64,000 nt of DNA, from the NCBI GenBank assembly GCA_965153355.1, contig OZ231127.1:3658001-3722000 (forward strand), in the 5' to 3' direction. The position numbers were made by a program, and so were the translations under genes. The stretch comes from Flaccisagitta enflata (Eukaryota > Chaetognatha > Sagittoidea > Aphragmophora). This document shows positions 10,916 through 22,340 of the stretch, in pieces. Every line of letters begins with the position of its first letter. Position 1 is the first letter of the stretch. Below the pieces are notes generated by a model. That model saw only the letters and a program-made list of their open reading frames with translations, was not told where the DNA came from and made no database searches.

Positions 10916-11473
10916 ACTAATTAAAAGATACTGTCACCTTCTAACCGCTGGCGACGCTAAGCGACAGGGAGTACTAGGCTGAGCTTTTAGTATATTGTAG
11001 ATAAATGCCAAATGAATGTATTTATCATTCAGCGTCAATAAGCCAGCATTGGAAGTTGGCTAAATGGAAATTTTAACTTTTTGTCTATTTATAGTAATAT
11101 TTTTTTCAAATGCGAAAAGGCTCAAATTTGGCACAGAAAAACTATAGTATATTCATCTATCGTGATCAGGAGGCAATTTTTCATTCTTTCCAATTGTATA
11201 GGCATGATATTTAATATTTGATATTATTTTTCATTCGAAAATTGTTATTTTTTCAATTTAAGTACAAAAAGAATTAAATAGCTATGGGATTATTTTAAAA
11301 CTTAAGCATCTCTGGTTCCGTTCAGCTAATTGGCTATTTTCTTGCGATTACAGCGATGTTTTTAAAATTACATAATTATGAAATAAACATATACAAATAT
11401 ATATTTAATGAGAAATGGGTAGTTATAGGCAGCAAACGTATTCATGGACGAAACTCTCATCTACCACCAATAC
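10197..11473. mobile_element. insertion with 9-bp target duplication inside the 3.7-kb element
   Basis: TTAGATTAA occurs at 10188-10196 and again at 11474-11482. Aligning the right arm of the 3.7-kb element with its left arm shows that exactly the sequence between them is extra. The insert starts CATGTTTTTTC and ends ACCACCAATAC, with no obvious inverted ends. It contains a CA array (10823-10913) and no clear gene. A 9-bp duplication suggests a transposon of the Mutator or a related group, or a retroposon; the class is not determined. Confidence 0.6.
10811..10913. repeat. CA microsatellite
   Basis: About 45 CA units with one CACACGAA interruption at the start. Confidence 0.98.
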
Positions 11474-11542
11474 TTAGATTAAGGTAGATAGAATCTGTTT
11501 TGAAAAATCCGCCATTTTTTTGTCGCCAAGGTTACGGTATTC

Positions 11543-11740
11543 AACAAGGCCGGATAAAAGGATACCTAAGTCACGTGCGGGTGGGTAGGGGCCATATTTG
11601 AGGTCGCTTCATCATTTGGGCAGGAGCGGTGAGGCTAAAGACCCCAAAAACCCCAAAAAAGTAAAGTGTGACAGGCCGACAGATGGACGGACGGACAAAC
11701 CAACAAAGCGGGTGGTAGAGTCGCGTAGCAAGCGACTAAA
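11543..11740 (-). repeat. tri-box hairpin element, full-length
   Basis: Lies 8 bp outside the 3.7-kb element. The left stem AGTCGC/GCGACT is intact apart from one loop-side base, and the right box is decayed to GTGACT. The core has GACCTCAAATATGGCC and CTCCTGCCCAAATGAT, as in the copies at 818, 12466 and 57936. Confidence 0.85.
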
Positions 11741-12286
11741 ACACTTTAGAATACTTGCACTTGCGCATGCACCCAAATGAATAATGAATTCAATTATCAC
11801 ACTGTCTCAAAAAGTAATCACAAACACATATATATGACATCAGGATCGTTAATGTTTGCGGCGTTCGAGGACAACAGCGAAGTTAGGTCGTGGATTTTCA
11901 AACTATATTGGTACGGTGTGTAAAAAAAATTACACTGACCCATCCGCATAGCAAATTAACACAGGTTCGGCATACAATGGAGACAACAATGAAAACGACA
12001 ACGTATAAGAAGTAATACTGTATAGCGGTTCTCTTCGTCACATGCGCTACATTGGGAAACTCTCTCGTCTCTGTCGTTCACAGCGTCAAAGACACATTGG
12101 ATATGAATTTGATCTAACTCCGAGTTTCGATTGTTAGTTGAGGACTCGCAACACAATAAACTTTGTTCATCCATCGGTCTGTTGGTCCGTCATACTCGAG
12201 TTAAAAACGTAAAAGCGCGCACCAGATTAGCGCCAAATGATAGTATTTTCGAAGGGCTTTCAAACAGTGAGATTTTAATTAACTTA

Positions 12287-13067
12287 CAGTGCATTCCGAG
12301 CAAACCTGACTAAAACTGGAGGATAAATTTTTGATACTTTAAACTTATTTCCCTAGCTTTATATTTAATATCTAGGCTAAATAAAAATCCATAAAGACTT
12401 CATTTCAGAGTTTTTTAGCCTTGGCCATTAGAATCAGCATAAAATGTTAACCGAATTGTAATAAAACAAGGCCGGATACACGGCTACCCCAGTCGCGTGC
12501 GGGTGGGCAGGGGTCATAATTGAGGTCAGTGGATCATTTGGGCAGGAGCAATAAGGCCAAAACCCCTATTAAAGCCGAAAAAGTAAAATGTGACGGACCG
12601 ACAGACCGACGGACCGACAGATCGACGGACCGACGGACGGACGGACCGACAAAGCGGGGTGTAGAGTCGCGTAGCATACGACTAAAAAAGGTCAATCAAA
12701 CAATTTATTCAGGTTTTAAGGTCATTTTAATTTTTTTCATTTACAATTCTCTTATGCTTTTGTAGGACAATTGTCCTAAAAAACTTAAAATGGCTGTAAA
12801 ATCTGAACAAACTGTCCAATCGAGCTGATTTTTTTTCAGGATTTAGTAAAATTTTCTGTTGAATCTACTGGTTTAGGTTGAAATACTAAAAAATGAAGTC
12901 TTCATGGATTTGGATTTTACAAATTATGTTTTTTTTAACTGCCAAATATGTTAAAGGAATTAAGTGTTGTTTAATTAGCCTAGATTTTAAAAATGAAACT
13001 AGGGAAATAGAATTAAAATGTTAAGAATTTATCCTCCAGTTTAGTCGGGTTTGCTCGGAATGTACCG
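12287..13067. mobile_element. TA-flanked inverted-repeat element interrupted by a tri-box copy
   Basis: The ends CAGTGCATTCCGAGCAAACC and, inverted, CGGTACATTCCGAGCAAACC are flanked by TA (12285-12286 and 13068-13069). The arms extend over 100 bp each (CTGGAGGATAAAT, TTTCCCTAG, ATCTAGGCTAA, GAAGTCTT blocks). A tri-box element (12466-12686) lies between the arms. This is a foldback-type mariner-like MITE without a coding region. Confidence 0.75.
12466..12686 (-). repeat. tri-box hairpin element, full-length, class I
   Basis: Right end GGCCTTGTTTT, then CCGTGTATCCGG, right box CGCGACTGGGG, TGCTCCTGCCCAAATGATC, CACATTTTACTTTTTC, about 70 bp of GTCC/GTCG, and a terminal stem AGTCGTATGCTACGCGACT (one mismatch). 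It is nested inside the TA-flanked element. Confidence 0.88.
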
Positions 13068-13069
13068 TA

Positions 13070-14225
13070 TCTAAAGATTCGATAACAGTATTAGCAGGTC
13101 TGATTTTGGAGCGAGCCCGCAATCCTGATGCTCTCTTTTTTGCTCTCGGGCTCTCATGTTTTGCAATCTCTGAGCCCGGCAGGCTTTCTGTCATTGATGG
13201 GATGGATTCAAAGCGCTTAAGCTCATTGAGAGAAATATAGGAAAAATCATCAAGCTTCCAGTCATTTTTTCATTTTTTTCACTAACTGAGTCATCCATGT
13301 AGTGATTTTTTTATCAATACATCATATAATCAGTTGCTGCTTTTACAAATCTAGGCTGATATGTTTGTAAAATTTAGCATAACATTTTTACCGGGCTCAT
13401 GGTTTTCCTCTCGGTCTCTGTCAAATTGTGAGGAGCGAGCCCGACTGCCTCAGTCAAAAGAATCACTAAAATCAGGCCTGAATATTAGCCATTTGAAAGT
13501 CTTTTTTTTATCCACGTGGTATGTTTTAGCCAAATATTATATTCGCGCAATAGGTGACTGGTGAAATTTAAGTAGGGTAAGGGATAGCGTCAAAGTTGGG
13601 TGTTGGATTGAAGGTACGGTTGGGGTTATAGAATGAGCCAAAGCTAAAATGGATTTTTGATGAAATGAAAATTTAATGCACTCAGCATTTTTATTTCTAT
13701 GGTTTTTGATCTAGGTTGGAAGAAGGGTGGGACAAATTTGGGAGTCATTTAGAGGGTTTAGGTAGGCCGGAATCAAGACCAGTGGACAAACAGGCTGATT
13801 TACCAAAATGTGTTCCAACTCCTACTGTGCTTTTATTTTTTTCTATTGTGCGTAGCAGTGTCATTGTATGTTTTGCAGTCGTTTATAGGTCTGCTTGTTG
13901 TTGACTTATCAATTTGTTTCAAGTTCAAATAAATACAGATAAAATGCTTTGAATAAGAATGGTTTAATTATTCATGAATTGGCCTAATGATTTTGTATCA
14001 ATTAATAAAAGCTCGGCGTAAGCCCTGTTAATTACTGTTGAAGGATGACTCTATTCGCGATTGGTCTCCTTAGCTAGTTAAGGTTTGAGAAGTTCCCGAG
14101 CATCAGGAACAGAGAGAAACTTGATCTATTTGACCATTCCATTTATCAGTGGAATTTCAGTCGATTCCGTCCAGGACACGGTACGCGTACTTAAGTATCT
14201 AAGCGAGTTTTTCATTGTTGACAAA
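13070..14225. other. unassigned sequence
   Basis: No gene or structured repeat that I can support. GAGCGAGCCCG/GGGCTCTC words recur between 13110 and 13445, suggesting a diverged low-copy repeat. Confidence 0.4.
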
Positions 14226-14261
14226 CCATCTTGGGAACTTACAAGCAATAATTCCCAATGA

Positions 14262-15130
14262 AGAATGCTATTACTACGCGGTTTCTTGCATTTTTGCATA
14301 GTTCATGAGCCTACAAACCAAGAACCATCAAGTAGAAAATCCTTCCCAAGGCGCCTTTTGAAGAAATTGGAGTTTTCAAGATTTTTAGCATTATGTTGTA
14401 TAGAAAATTTTTGAGGTTGGTTTGACCTATTTTTTGATAGGATAATGTTAATCCTGATAAAATTCCCTTTCATTTGATAGGTCGCACTGTATGGTTTTGA
14501 TAAGAAATGAAAAATTCATATAATTTTGTAACGGTGGCTTAAAGAATGAAAATTTTGTTTCTTGAGAAAACTACATAGTGCGACCTATCAAATGAAAGGG
14601 AATTTCATCAGAATTAACATTATACTGTCAAAAAATGAGTCAAACCAACCTGAAAAATACAGGCCTGTATATAATTGAGTTCCCCCCCCCTGGTGGGGGG
14701 GGGGAAAAGAATCAAAGGGTCTGGAGATGGGGAAGGAAATCAAAGGGGGAAAAAAGAGAAAAAAAAGATTGGGGGAAAATATAACTTTTGACACTACAAA
14801 ATCATAAAACCTTATTAGTAAAACACATTTTAACACTATTTAAACCTTAACTACATTGTCTTATAGCTCTATAGGGAAGAAAATGATAGATAAAAAAATG
14901 TAACGCGACACGTCGCGGGAAGAAAATCAAAGGCGGGGGGGGGGGGAAAATCAAAAGCGACTCAATTATATACACCCCTGGAAAAATATTCTATGCAAAA
15001 TGAAGCTAAGAATCTTGAATTTTTCATTTTTTTTCAAAAAGCGCCTTGGGAAAGATTTTCTTTTTGATAGTTCTTGGTTTGTATACTCATAAGCTCTGCA
15101 AAAATGCAGAAAACCGCATAGTAATATCAT
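14262..15130. repeat. snap-back inverted repeat with a short loop
   Basis: The left arm at about 14262-14500 and the right arm at about 14570-15130 are complementary through GAATGCTATTACTACGCGG, AAGGCGCCTTTTGAA, GGTTGGTTTGAC and CCCTTTCATTTGATAGGTCG. The loop is about 70 bp. The right arm is longer because a hAT-like MITE has inserted (14660-14980). Confidence 0.8.
14660..14980. mobile_element. 321-bp hAT-like MITE with 8-bp target duplication
   Basis: The ends are CAGGCCTGTATATAATTGAG and, inverted, CAGGGGTGTATATAATTGAG. GAAAAATA flanks both sides (14652-14659 and 14981-14988). The intact opposite arm of the host inverted repeat lacks the insert. An 8-bp duplication with CAGG-type ends is the hAT signature. 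Long C and G tracts lie just inside the ends. A truncated inverted copy is at 20227. Confidence 0.85.
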
Positions 15131-15229
15131 TATCGTCTCAAACCTTATGTGAGACAGCAGTGTAATGATTAACAGTCACGTCTTCCTTAGCTAGATGGCG
15201 ATTAGGGATGTTACACAAACTGTAAACTG

Positions 15230-15445
15230 TAGGGGGGATTGGGGCTATTTGGGACACGGGAAATTCGGGATTAAGTCACACAGATTCTTCCTGGTTGGCA
15301 TGAGTCTCCTCATTTTTGTCATGCAACTGCATCTTACTCAGTACTACCAAATAAGATTAAGACATTCTGTATAAAACCAAACATGAAGAATTTATGGGAC
15401 TTTGTCCCGAATTTCCCGTGTCCCAAATAGCCCCACCTCCCCCTA
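15230..15445. mobile_element. 216-bp MITE with about 40-bp inverted ends
   Basis: TAGGGGGGATTGGGGCTATT and GGGACACGGGAAATTCGGGA at the left end are mirrored by TCCCGAATTTCCCGTGTCCC and AATAGCCCC at the right. The outermost dinucleotide on each side is TA. No coding region. Confidence 0.8.
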
Positions 15446-16027
15446 TTTATATTAAGGCCGGATATACGACTACCCCGGTCACGTCAGAGTGGGCAGGGTC
15501 TGTGTTTGCGGTCACTAGAGCATATGGACTGAAGCAGTTTGGCCAAAGACGGTAATAAAGGGTGTCTAAAAAAAAAGTCCAAGGTGTTCTTGAAAAGATA
15601 GAAAATTGCAACAAAATACAAAGTTGTAAAGAAAAATTCAGAGATTATTTCTTTGGTTTTTTCAAAAAAAAATATTCATGTTTAGACATGTAAACAAACA
15701 GTCAAAGGCAAAAAAATAAACCATATTTTTGCCATTTACAAAACAACTAGACATGATAGAGACATGAAAATTTTTTTTACAGACTCCTATTATTCAGAAC
15801 TACAATGTGAAAAAAAACGAAGTTCATAAGTTTTGAAATTCATGGCAAAAAAGTGAATTTCAGTTTCATGGGCTGTTTACATTTCAGTGGGCTGGAAGGG
15901 CCTGTCGGCCATGTTTTTTTGCTTCTTGGTTGCCATGGTGCTCAGCAAAAAAGCTGCAGCAATGCAGAGCTGCCTCGCAGCACTAGGACTCATATGATTT
16001 ATGTAGGCCTTCACAAGGTTGAGACTG

Positions 16028-16110
16028 TTAGGCCAGAGTGGCTGAGTGGTCTTGGTAGTTGATTTCAGATGCAGAGTCTGGGGTTTGAGCCTAGTGGGGT
16101 GCAGGATGAA
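16028..16110 (+). repeat. tRNA-derived (SINE head-like) sequence
   Basis: TGGCTGAGTGG (16039-16049) fits a pol III A box and GGGTTTGAGCC (16081-16091) a B box, with spacing typical of a Ser/Leu-type tRNA, preceded by TTAGGCCAGAG. The acceptor stem does not close convincingly, so I read it as a SINE or tRNA pseudogene rather than a functional tRNA. Confidence 0.5.
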
Positions 16111-18035
16111 TGTTTTTTTTTAAAATCAAACTTTGAAAATAGCACAACATGATTATAATGACAAGACCTGTTTTCAAAACAAGGAATTTAAAGAAAGCCA
16201 TAAAACAATTTTTTGGATAATAATAACCATTACTATATGCAAATGTACATGGCAAATAAAAACTAAAGATAGACACTAAATTCAAGAGACAAGAATCTTC
16301 CAGTTTTCTGACAACTTGTGATTACATTGGCAATTTAAGTTTTTATTTTACTTCTCCATAAGCAAATAGTAAAGATTTGATTTTCAAAGAATAAGATGAG
16401 GTGATGAAGCCTTAAGCTATCTACATGTAACCATTTGATTTTTCTGTTTTCTACAAAGCTGATGTAGTTATGACCATGAACTTAATACCTCACTTTCAAT
16501 CAAATGAAAAAAAACATTGGCTCTATTGACAAAGCAATTCCATCCATGTAATTATGAAAATTCATGTTTAAAAGACTAAACTGCATTATGCAAATAGATC
16601 TCAAGAATTTCTAAATTCCACTCACATGAATGTATAAGTTTTGTCACTTTCCAAAGAAGTATTATTTACCTTGAGCAGAACAAAGTGTCATCACAAGGCT
16701 TCTAGCAAATTATTTTGTGCTCTGAGCTTTATATATTTTATTGACACTGTATAAAAGCAAAATCCGGGCCGCCACCCTAAAAAGCACCTCTTCAATTGAT
16801 AGGCTTTATGCCAAGGTTTGACAGTTTTACCTGGCACGTTTGACCACACACTATTATTGGGATTTGGATTGCATTGATTCAATCTTTACAACGTGATTCA
16901 TGCCAGCAACCTGAAATACTCTAAATTGTCCTTGTTTATAAATGTGTGATCTCAACTGATAGATCAATAGCGTATAAGCAAAAATATCATACAAATACTC
17001 TTATTTGTTGCGTGGTATCTATGAACTCATTCAATTTATTGTGTCCTTACCAAAACTGTTTTGACTGCAATATGTAAATGAGATTTTTCAAGGGAGTAGA
17101 CTAAAGCATTTTTTTTAACATAGAAACTACCATAAACCAGTGAAAGTTTTATGTGTAAAAGTCTTAGACTTTTCAAACACCTAAGCTTACGACCATGACT
17201 TGAATATGCAATTAATTCTTCCATCATAATTCCTTAAGTCAAATTGATTATCATAAGTATCTGGTAGACAGTGAAACCATAAAAGCTTATAGATGAAAAA
17301 AAGAGGTCCCTACATTATGCAAATGAGCACCAAAGAATGCAGTCTTTGAAATTTTTTTACCCTCTTATACTAAAATATGATTTGCATACTGTTGAACTGG
17401 AGATAATAAAGCTTGTTATTGTTTTCACACTGAAATCTGAAATGAGAATTGAAGGATATCATGGAATACTGTTGCATGTCATCATTAAGAGAACAGTTTT
17501 GATTAGGATGACAAAACATCCCAATGTTTGGCATTTTATCGATCATACCATCTTCACCAGTATAAGTTCATGAAGTAAATCATGTTTTCAAAATAGAGAA
17601 CATCCAAAGTGATCCCACAATCTTATTTGCATATTGCAGCGCTCATATTTCATGCAGAATAGCACACTTAGGTAATATATTTGAGCACAGTCATCCTTTC
17701 ATATATTTCAATAAGATCCATAAGAATTAATACAAGCATGTAATCAGCTACTTCACGATTTGTTTTTTTTCTATAGTAGAATTGTTTCCAATTTGAATGG
17801 ATAAAACAAGCTTTATAAACTCCAAATGGTAAAACACACCTTAAAATTTTCTACCTTATTCATCTGAGTGTTAAATGGAGTAGATACTCATTTGTTCACT
17901 CTAGTAGTAACACTGAGTGAATTTCTCCTTGGGGCACTACTGGTGGTAGAGGTGAAGATATTGACTATTGCAAAGATGAATCAACTTGAATATATGGAGA
18001 GGTCCAATTATGCTAATGAAGCAAAGGATTCAGGT

Positions 18036-18350
18036 TTTTTATAGTCACTTGCGGACGAATCTATAATCTGCTATGTTGGTCAGTCGATGGGTTGGTGTCA
18101 CCTTGTTTTTTGTTTTTTTTTTGTGTGTTTGACATTTTTAGCATTACCGCTCCTGCCCATATGCTCATATTCATTGTGAGCTCTGACAACAGAAAAAACA
18201 TAGCCAGATACACAGGTGTCCCAGTCCCGTTTGGAAAGGCAGGGGCAGTATTGAAGGTCACTAGAGCACCCTGGCAGGAGCAGTGAGGCCAAAGACTGCA
18301 AACAAAAAGTAAAAAGGATGGGTGGAAGGACTAAGTAAGTTGTGCATGCA
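18036..18350. repeat. two decayed tri-box fragments, tail to tail
   Basis: 18036-18170 reads forward (TTGCGGACGAATCTATAATC, TGCTATGTTGGTCAGTCG, CGCTCCTGCCCATATGCTC). 18195-18350 reads reverse (CCAGATACACAGGTGTCCC, GGCAGGGGCAGTATTGAAGG, GCAGGAGCAGTGAGGCC). The boxes are largely degraded. Confidence 0.55.
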
Positions 18351-19520
18351 ACAAAAAACAACAATTGGGAAGTTTGTAATGGGATTTATAGGTAAGTGAA
18401 TGCTGCCGCTCCTACCTAATCTAACAGGACTGGTAAGTGCTGTGTATCAGGCCCTGATGCACTGCAACACATTCATTTTACTTTTATGAACTCATTTGCA
18501 TATTGTAGATTTCAATTTGAACTATGAAAAATTGTGATTGATAAACAGTCAACACCTAAACAAAAAAAAAATTTTCATGCAAAAGTAGAGAGCTATCATT
18601 GTGAAGCAATTTAAATGTTTTTGTTATTTGAACTACCCATTCAGCAATTCTTCATTCATATCAAGAATATTGTTTAAGATGCTTTTGGAAAATCCAGTCA
18701 AAAAGTGCCTAAACCAATCCCTTAAATATAATTTCTAATGGTTTTGAATAATGTGAATTAGACGTATCCCAATGATCCAGTCAGTCCAAAAGAATATCGA
18801 ATTTGTTAAGTTTTACATTTTAGGGTTTGATGGAGTTTTATAGAATAGCTCAGTCACTATGACCCGAGATGACATCTACAAGAAAATCAAATGGTCACTA
18901 TAGGATGAGTACAGTTGACCTTCAGTAGGGTGCCTTTACAGTGGTTGCTTTCAAGTGTATCATCTTGAAACTTGTTAAAAGTGAGACATGGTCAATTTTT
19001 TAAAATCAAATTTGCATATTGTAGTTTTGTGTAAAATTGGTCTCTTTTCATGAAAGAACCTTTTTAATTTTCATTCTGAGAGTGCAAAAAGCAACAATCA
19101 AAAGTTCTGACAAATCATACGATTTTAAAATAAAGGAAATGATTTTTTCCTACCATAAACCCTCCTCAAGATGTGTGACTGTATCCCACTTGATGAGGTT
19201 GAATGGTGCGATGTACCCCGATTGTTCTTTTGTCTATTTTCTAGCATTCTCCTGACGCAGCGGGGTTATACTTACCTTTGTCCATAGGGGGATTTAGATT
19301 AAATTTCTTTTTTACAATCGAAAAGAGCATCAATTTGATTTCATGAATACTAATGAGGACTTTTTTTTTAGACACCCTTTATCACAAGAAAAAGTAAATT
19401 GTGACCGACTGACTGACCGAGTAGGAAGGGTGTAGAGTCGCGTAGCACGTGACAAAAAAAAAGACATCAGAAGCATTGAGTATCCCTCGTTATTCATTAT
19501 CTCCTTCTTAACCTTTCTGA

Positions 19521-19640
19521 TAACAAGGCCGGATACACGGCTACCAAAGTCGCGTGCGGGAGTGGCGAGGGCAAAGAGAGAAACGGCTAACTCAAGCATT
19601 TGAGTAGGATTGTAGGAGCGCTCGGAAACGCATACAGTGA
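19521..19640 (-). repeat. tri-box right-end fragment
   Basis: AACAAGGCCGGATACACGG, then a box AGTCGCGTGCGGG, then diverged core. The hairpin end is not seen. Confidence 0.65.
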
Positions 19641-19659
19641 GGCTCATAAAAAAGTATCC

Positions 19660-20226
19660 AGTTTTCTCATTAACATGTTGCAGGTTTCATAAATGATTAT
19701 AACAATTTATCAGTGAAATTTTTGAAGGATTTTTCATTTTCTTTAATTTGAGTCCAATCCCAGTTTTCTAGCTTTTTCCGTTAAGGCGTGACATTGATTT
19801 GAAGTAGTACATATCAAAATTGCCGTGGGAAAAAGGAGCAAAAAATTGTGATATTTTGCCTTATAGAGAACATGACTAGTTAACTTTAAACTTATGTCAT
19901 TTCAAAACGAATCAAGCAACATACTTCTGCTTGGTCTAGATTTGCAGAGTTTTTGAAGCTCTTTAAAATGGTCATGGATATGATGTATGAATTATAGATT
20001 GTTTTCAATATATTTAAAGAAAACAAGATCAACCTTGTGTTCTGTCGAAGGCTGTTTGCTTCCAAGCAGAAGTAAATTGCTTATTATCTTTGTACCTTTA
20101 TAGTTTTTTAACAATTTGAGTCACATAAATGGGGTTGGACTATGAGTTAGCCTAGATTTGTAGAGTTTTTAAAAAAGTTTAAAAGTCTCATGGATTTTAA
20201 TTGTTTAAAATAATTACAATTGAAAT
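19660..20226. other. unassigned AT-rich sequence
   Basis: No gene seen. TCTAGATTTGCAGAGTTTTTGAAG (19935) and TAGATTTGTAGAGTTTTTAAAA (20155) are a diverged direct repeat of about 220 bp. Confidence 0.4.
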
Positions 20227-20520
20227 CAGGGGTGTATATTCTTGAGTCGCTTTTGATTTTTCCCCCCCCCCCTGCCTTTGATTTTCTTCCCCGCGACGCA
20301 TCGCGTCGCGTTTTTATATCCATGATTTCCTTCCCCATATAGCAATAAAAATATGTAGTTAAGGTTTAAATAGTGTTGAATTGTGTTCTACTAATTGAGT
20401 TTTATGATTTGGTACTGTAAAAAGTTATATTTTCCCCAAATTTCCTTTTTTTCTCTTTTTTCCCTCTTAGATTTCCTTCCCCATCTCCAGACCCTTTGAT
20501 TTTTTTCCCCCCCCACCGGG
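20227..20520. mobile_element. truncated inverted copy of the 14660 hAT-like MITE
   Basis: Starts CAGGGGTGTATATTCTTGAG, followed by the C tract and CGCGACGCATCGCGTCGCG stem corresponding to 14980 downwards. The distal end is lost into the adjacent minisatellite. Confidence 0.8.
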
Positions 20521-20524
20521 AGAG

Positions 20525-20805
20525 GTTGTCCTCTCTTTCCCTCCCTTTGTCCTCTCTCTCCCTCCCTTTGTCCTCACTCTCCCTCCCTTTGTCCTTTCTC
20601 TCTCCCTCCCTTTGTCCTCTCTTTCCCTCCCTATGTCCTCTTCCTCTCATTGTCCTCTCTTTCCCTTCCTTTGTTCTCTCTCTCCATTCCTTTGTCCTCT
20701 CCCTCTCATTGTCCTCTCTTTCCCTTCCTCTGTTCTCTCTCTCCCTTCCTCTGTCCTCTCCCTCTCATTGTCCTCTCTTTCCCTTCCTTTGTTCTCTCTC
20801 AGTGC
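20525..20805. repeat. CCCTTTGTCCTCTCTCT minisatellite
   Basis: About 13 pyrimidine-only units of about 21 bp in two alternating forms (CTCCCTCCC / CCTCTCATTG). The SLPLSSLSLP-type frames are artefacts. Confidence 0.92.
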
Positions 20806-21194
20806 GACTCGATCATTTTGGCAAAAACTTCACGTTGGCATTTATGACAAATGGTAATAAATGAACTTATGGAATAGCAAATGGTAATAGATAAACTCAT
20901 GAGATGGCAAATGAAAGGGTGGAAAACAATATTTGAAACTGCAACCTATTGAGCAAAACATAATAGTCGCAAAAGCATTAGATGGTCAGCGGTACCCTTT
21001 TGCCCTATTTGAATTTATGTGGATATGTGATGGTGAGAGGGGCAGCGGACTCAAAGAAGCCGATGACCTTTGCTGTTTAAATAATAAAAGTAAGATTTAC
21101 GGAATGATTATGTAAGACTGGCTAACAAACAAAAATGCAATAATGGATGAAACCAAAAAGTGGGAATTTGGGGCTTGAGACTAAGGAAAAATTT

Positions 21195-21255
21195 TCTGCA
21201 TATGTGAAAGCATAGGTCATTCGCCCTTTTGGGGCCGCTGCCCCCAAAAAATTCT
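21195..21255 (-). repeat. dispersed GGGCAGCGGCCCC..CGATGACCTATG repeat
   Basis: The complement of the block at 52440-52500 (CCGAAGGGG, GATGACCTATGCTTTCACA). Related copies are at 36140-36195 and 36530-36570, and a degenerate one near 21040. It is unexplained; CCGAAGGGG can form a small stem. Confidence 0.6.
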
Positions 21256-21469
21256 TGTAGTGGGCCGGGTTACATGAAGTTGGATCTGAAGTAGCCCCGT
21301 GGGGTGATGAGACACCTCAGGAAAAATTTCATCTCACTAGCCCTACTGGAAGTATATCTTACTCTCCGTGTTGCAATTCCAAAATTCATCTTCCACCTGT
21401 TATTGACAATGACTATGTATTTGAAACTAACCTAACCTAACCATAAATCCGAAGTGTGAGGAGTACTTG

Positions 21470-22340
21470 ATCAAGACTCTGTAAAATCTCCGTTCGAGAT
21501 CACAAATTGTTCCACGGATCCTTTTGACCTTGACCGGAATCCCATAAACTCTCAGGTCGAGATCACAAATCGTCTTCTGATCTTCTAGATCTTGACCTTG
21601 ATCCCATCAACTCTCAGGTCGAGATCACAAATTGTCTTCTGATCCTCTAGATCTTGACCTTGATCCCATCAACTTTCAGGCCGAGATCACAAATCATCTT
21701 CTGATCCACTTGGTCTTGACCTTGATCCCATCAACTTTCAGGTCGAGATCACAAATTATCTTCTGATCCACTTGGTCTTGACCTTGATCCCATCAACTCT
21801 CAGGTCGAGATCACAAATTGTCTTCTGATCCTCTAGATCTTGACCTTGATCCCATCAACTTTCAGGTCGAGATCACAAATTATCTTCTGAGCCACTTGGT
21901 CTTGACCTTCATCCCATCAACTCTCAGGTCGAGATCACAAATTATCTTTTGATTCTCTTGATCTTGACTTTTATCTCATAAAATGTCAGGTTGAGATCAC
22001 AAATTATCATCTAATACTCTTGATCTTTACCAGAACCCCATCAACTCCCAGGTTGAGATCACAAATTGTCTTCTGATCTTCTTGATTTTGACTTTGATCC
22101 CATCAACTCTCAGGTCGAAATCACAAGTTGTCTTCTGATCCTCTTGATCTTGACCTTAATCCCATCAACTCTCAGGTCGAGATCAAAAATTATCTTCTGA
22201 TCCTCTTGATCTTGACCTTGATCCCATCAACTCTCAGGTCCAGATCACAAATTGTCTTCTGATCCTCATGATCTTGACCTTAATCTCATAAACTCTCAGG
22301 TCGAGATCACAAATTATCTTCTGATCCTCTTGATCACGGA
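21470..22340. repeat. about 62-bp minisatellite containing a splice acceptor plus exon 5' end
   Basis: About 14 units, each with CATCAACTCTCAG, then GTCGAGATCACAAATT, then CTTCTGATCCTCTTGATC. The last unit runs into the IgGFc-type exon at 22300, so each unit repeats the 3' splice site and about the first 35 bases of that exon. Confidence 0.85.

Larger units (their letters stand above)
7836..11534. mobile_element. 3.7-kb inverted-repeat transposon-like element
   Basis: The left end TAACCTTGGCGAC and the following GGCGGATTTTT/CAGATTCTATCTACCT are repeated inverted at 11480-11534. The arms continue with 7890-8035 inverted at about 10065-10185 (for example GAAAGCTCTTCGAAAGATC against GATCTTTCGAAGAGCTTTC). 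The arm lengths differ because a separate block (10197-11473) has inserted into the right arm. The interior has palindromes around GAATTC and several simple repeats. No transposase was found, so it is probably non-autonomous. Confidence 0.75.
15558..19379. mobile_element. 3.8-kb TA-flanked inverted-repeat transposon
   Basis: The terminal repeats AAGGGTGTCTAAAAAAAAAG with TCC, and their complement at 19357-19379, are flanked by TA on both sides (15556-15557 and 19380-19381). This is mariner/IS630-like in form. No transposase frame is recognisable; only short frames exist. The interior is AT-rich, carries a tRNA-like block (16030-16110), several ATGCAAAT octamers and two decayed tri-box fragments in opposite orientation (18036-18350). 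Confidence 0.75.
15454..19452 (-). repeat. tri-box element split by a 3.8-kb insertion
   Basis: 15454-15555 carries the right half (TATCCGGCCTTAA, GACCGGGGTAG, CTGCCCACTCTG). The remaining left half (CACAATTTACTTTTTCTTG, CGGTCAGTCGGTC, stem AGTCGCG/CGTGAC complement) resumes at 19382-19452. The two halves join cleanly if 15558-19379 and one TA are removed. Confidence 0.75.

Noticed and set aside
16028-16110. Functional tRNA gene
   Set aside because: A and B boxes fit, but the acceptor stem does not close and the sequence is embedded in a transposon; a SINE or tRNA-derived fragment is more likely.
20402-20864. Frames MRGRGHREGK... and SLSLPLSSLSLP...
   Set aside because: Both strands of the CCCTTTGTCCTCTCTCT minisatellite.
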